Shown here in pieces: positions 62,994 through 64,000 of a stretch of DNA of 64,000 nucleotides. The stretch lies in contig JACNMN010000003.1 of assembly GCA_020622165.1 (NCBI GenBank), positions 1-64,000 on the forward strand. The letters are read 5' to 3'. Every line of letters starts with the position of its first letter. Position 1 is the first letter of the stretch. The notes beneath the pieces were generated by a model. It saw only the letters and a program-made list of their open reading frames with translations. It was not told the DNA's origin and did no database searches. A program made the translations under genes and the position numbers. The stretch comes from Boseongicola sp. H5. GTDB lineage: Bacteria; Pseudomonadota; Alphaproteobacteria; Rhodobacterales; Rhodobacteraceae.

Positions 62994-63971
62994 ATGGCTG
63001 ATATCGATTATTTCGAGGATGAGGCGCATGGTCATCCGCCGCCGGCGGGGCCGTCGCCAGTTGCAACATTGATCAATTGGGCGGGGGCGCTGATCTCGCT
63101 GGGCCTGATCGCGGGCATGGCGATCTGGGCGTGGCAGCTGACGATGCGCGACGTGACCGGGGTGCCGGTCGTCCGCGCGCTGGAAGGGGCCATGCGGGTC
63201 GCGCCGGAAAACCCCGGCGGCAGTCAGGCGGACCATCAGGGGTTGGCGGTGAACCGTATCGCCGAAGGGCGGGAGGCCGAGCCCGCCGCCGAACGGATCG
63301 TGCTGGCCCCTCCGCCTGTGGAACTGGTCGAGATCGATCTCAGTTCGGCCAGCCTGCCGGAGGCGACACGCGAGGCCGTGCCGGAAACGCCCACGCCGCA
63401 GGCCGCCAGCGAAGCGACGCTTGCCCTGATCGACCGGCTGATGCAGGACGAAACGCAGACGCCCCCCGTGCCCGAGGCAGGGGCCGAGACGGCCGCGACG
63501 CCTGAGGCCACATCACCCGACCCCACGCCGGAGCCTGCGCCGCAGACCCGCGATGCGATTGCCGTGATCCCAGTTTCGGTGCCGGGCGTGCGCAGCTCTC
63601 CGCGCCCGACCACCCGGCCGGCGGCGGTTCAGATGGCCGCGCTGAGCGCCGCGGCCGATGCGGCGACCGCCACCGCAGGCGCGACGCCGGCCGCCGAGAT
63701 CGACCCCGACAGCCTGCCGGCGGGGACCCGGCTGGTCCAGCTTGGCGCCTTTGACGATGCCGAGACCGCGCGCACGGAATGGGAGAGGCTGACCCGCAGC
63801 TTCCCGGATTTCTTCGACGGACGCTCCCGGATCGTACAACCGGCGGTCTCGGGCGGGCGGCAGTTCTACCGGCTGCGCGCCCATGGGTTCACCGATCTCA
63901 GCGATGCGCGGCGCTTCTGCACGACGCTTCTGGCGCAAGGCGCGGCCTGTATCCCCGTCACGGTACGCTGA
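62994..63971 (+). CDS. SPOR-domain protein, single membrane span
   Basis: A 325-residue bitopic inner-membrane protein. A short cytoplasmic N-terminus is followed by one helix at about 26-47 (INWAGALISLGLIAGMAIWAW), a long Pro/Ala/Glu/Thr-rich periplasmic linker (about 75-235), and a C-terminal SPOR domain (about 245-325: TRLVQLGAFDDAETARTEWERL, QFYRLRAHGFTDLSDARRFCTTL). SPOR domains bind denuded glycan strands at the division septum. GAGGGCAGG precedes the ATG. Its position after argS and before the next gene matches the conserved Rhodobacterales order. Confidence 0.92.
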   Translation: MADIDYFEDEAHGHPPPAGPSPVATLINWAGALISLGLIAGMAIWAWQLTMRDVTGVPVVRALEGAMRVAPENPGGSQADHQGLAVNRIAEGREAEPAAERIVLAPPPVELVEIDLSSASLPEATREAVPETPTPQAASEATLALIDRLMQDETQTPPVPEAGAETAATPEATSPDPTPEPAPQTRDAIAVIPVSVPGVRSSPRPTTRPAAVQMAALSAAADAATATAGATPAAEIDPDSLPAGTRLVQLGAFDDAETARTEWERLTRSFPDFFDGRSRIVQPAVSGGRQFYRLRAHGFTDLSDARRFCTTLLAQGAACIPVTVR

Positions 63972-63976
63972 GCGGG

Positions 63977-64000
63977 ATGGCGGCGGGCTCTGCCACGATC
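63977..64000 (+). CDS. Start of a further gene (partial; possibly beta-N-acetylhexosaminidase NagZ by synteny)
   Basis: ATG 63977 opens MAAGSATI six bases after the SPOR gene stop and runs off the window. In Rhodobacterales nagZ commonly follows the argS-SPOR pair; that synteny is the only reason for the name, and eight residues cannot confirm it. Confidence 0.35.

Noticed and set aside
1-64000. CRISPR array, rRNA or tRNA genes
   Set aside because: No regularly spaced direct repeats and no recognisable rRNA or tRNA sequence were seen on either strand.

Overview
The window comes from a high-GC alphaproteobacterium, most likely a marine Rhodobacteraceae (Roseobacter-type) chromosome. The basis is the housekeeping block at the right end (erpA, dgt, argS, a SPOR-domain protein and the start of another gene), a cytoplasmic SoeABC-type molybdoenzyme, and many ABC, TctABC and LacI-controlled uptake loci. 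No rRNA, tRNA or CRISPR array was found.

Positions 1-5.6 kb are the right part of an integrated mobilizable element. It holds the 5' end of an IS110-type transposase, an AlpA-like regulator, a Ti-type TraA relaxase-helicase, divergent small traC and traD genes, and a P4-type tyrosine integrase. The traA/traC intergenic region carries an inverted repeat next to a nic-like sequence resembling RSF1010/Ti-type oriT. No coupling protein or type IV secretion genes are visible.

Positions 6-13.7 kb carry soeABC (probable quinone-linked sulfite oxidation). Converging on it with a 4-base overlap is a 1068-residue self-sufficient reductive dehalogenase: a duplicated corrinoid-type region, two [4Fe-4S] motifs and a fused flavin/NAD(P)H/[2Fe-2S] reductase.

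Positions 13.8-32 kb form a carbohydrate catabolic region of at least three transcription units. They are a Gfo/Idh dehydrogenase-CoA transferase-enoyl-CoA hydratase-ALDH operon, a lacI gene divergent from a glucose/mannose-like ABC transporter, and a long operon of two GMC oxidoreductases, an SDR, a DUF993 protein, a second LacI regulator, glycerate 2-kinase and a Dabb protein. Near-identical palindromes (TGGAACGTTCCA and TTGGAATGTTCCAA) precede the first and third units and suggest a shared LacI operator. A second operator type (TTGAAACGTTTCAA and TTATAACGTTTTAA) flanks the lacI/ABC intergenic region. I infer an oxidative, largely non-phosphorylated sugar or sugar-acid pathway feeding 2-phosphoglycerate; the substrate is unknown.

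Positions 32-34.7 kb hold an ECF sigma factor, anti-sigma factor and secreted subtilase cassette, followed by an out-of-frame proline-rich tail. Positions 34.8-43.4 kb encode an oligopeptide-type ABC system with a 56-residue membrane protein inside the operon, a GAF protein with a degenerate GGDEF domain, and a second related binding protein. Then follow a double CDGSH iron-sulfur protein, a SulP permease, ugpBAEC (with a possible Pho box), tctCBA with an AbrB-family protein, xthA, small proteins, and two GNAT acetyltransferases in a visibly AT-richer stretch. Positions 58.7-64 kb are the conserved erpA/dgt/argS/SPOR block with a two-TM channel and a 39-residue membrane peptide.
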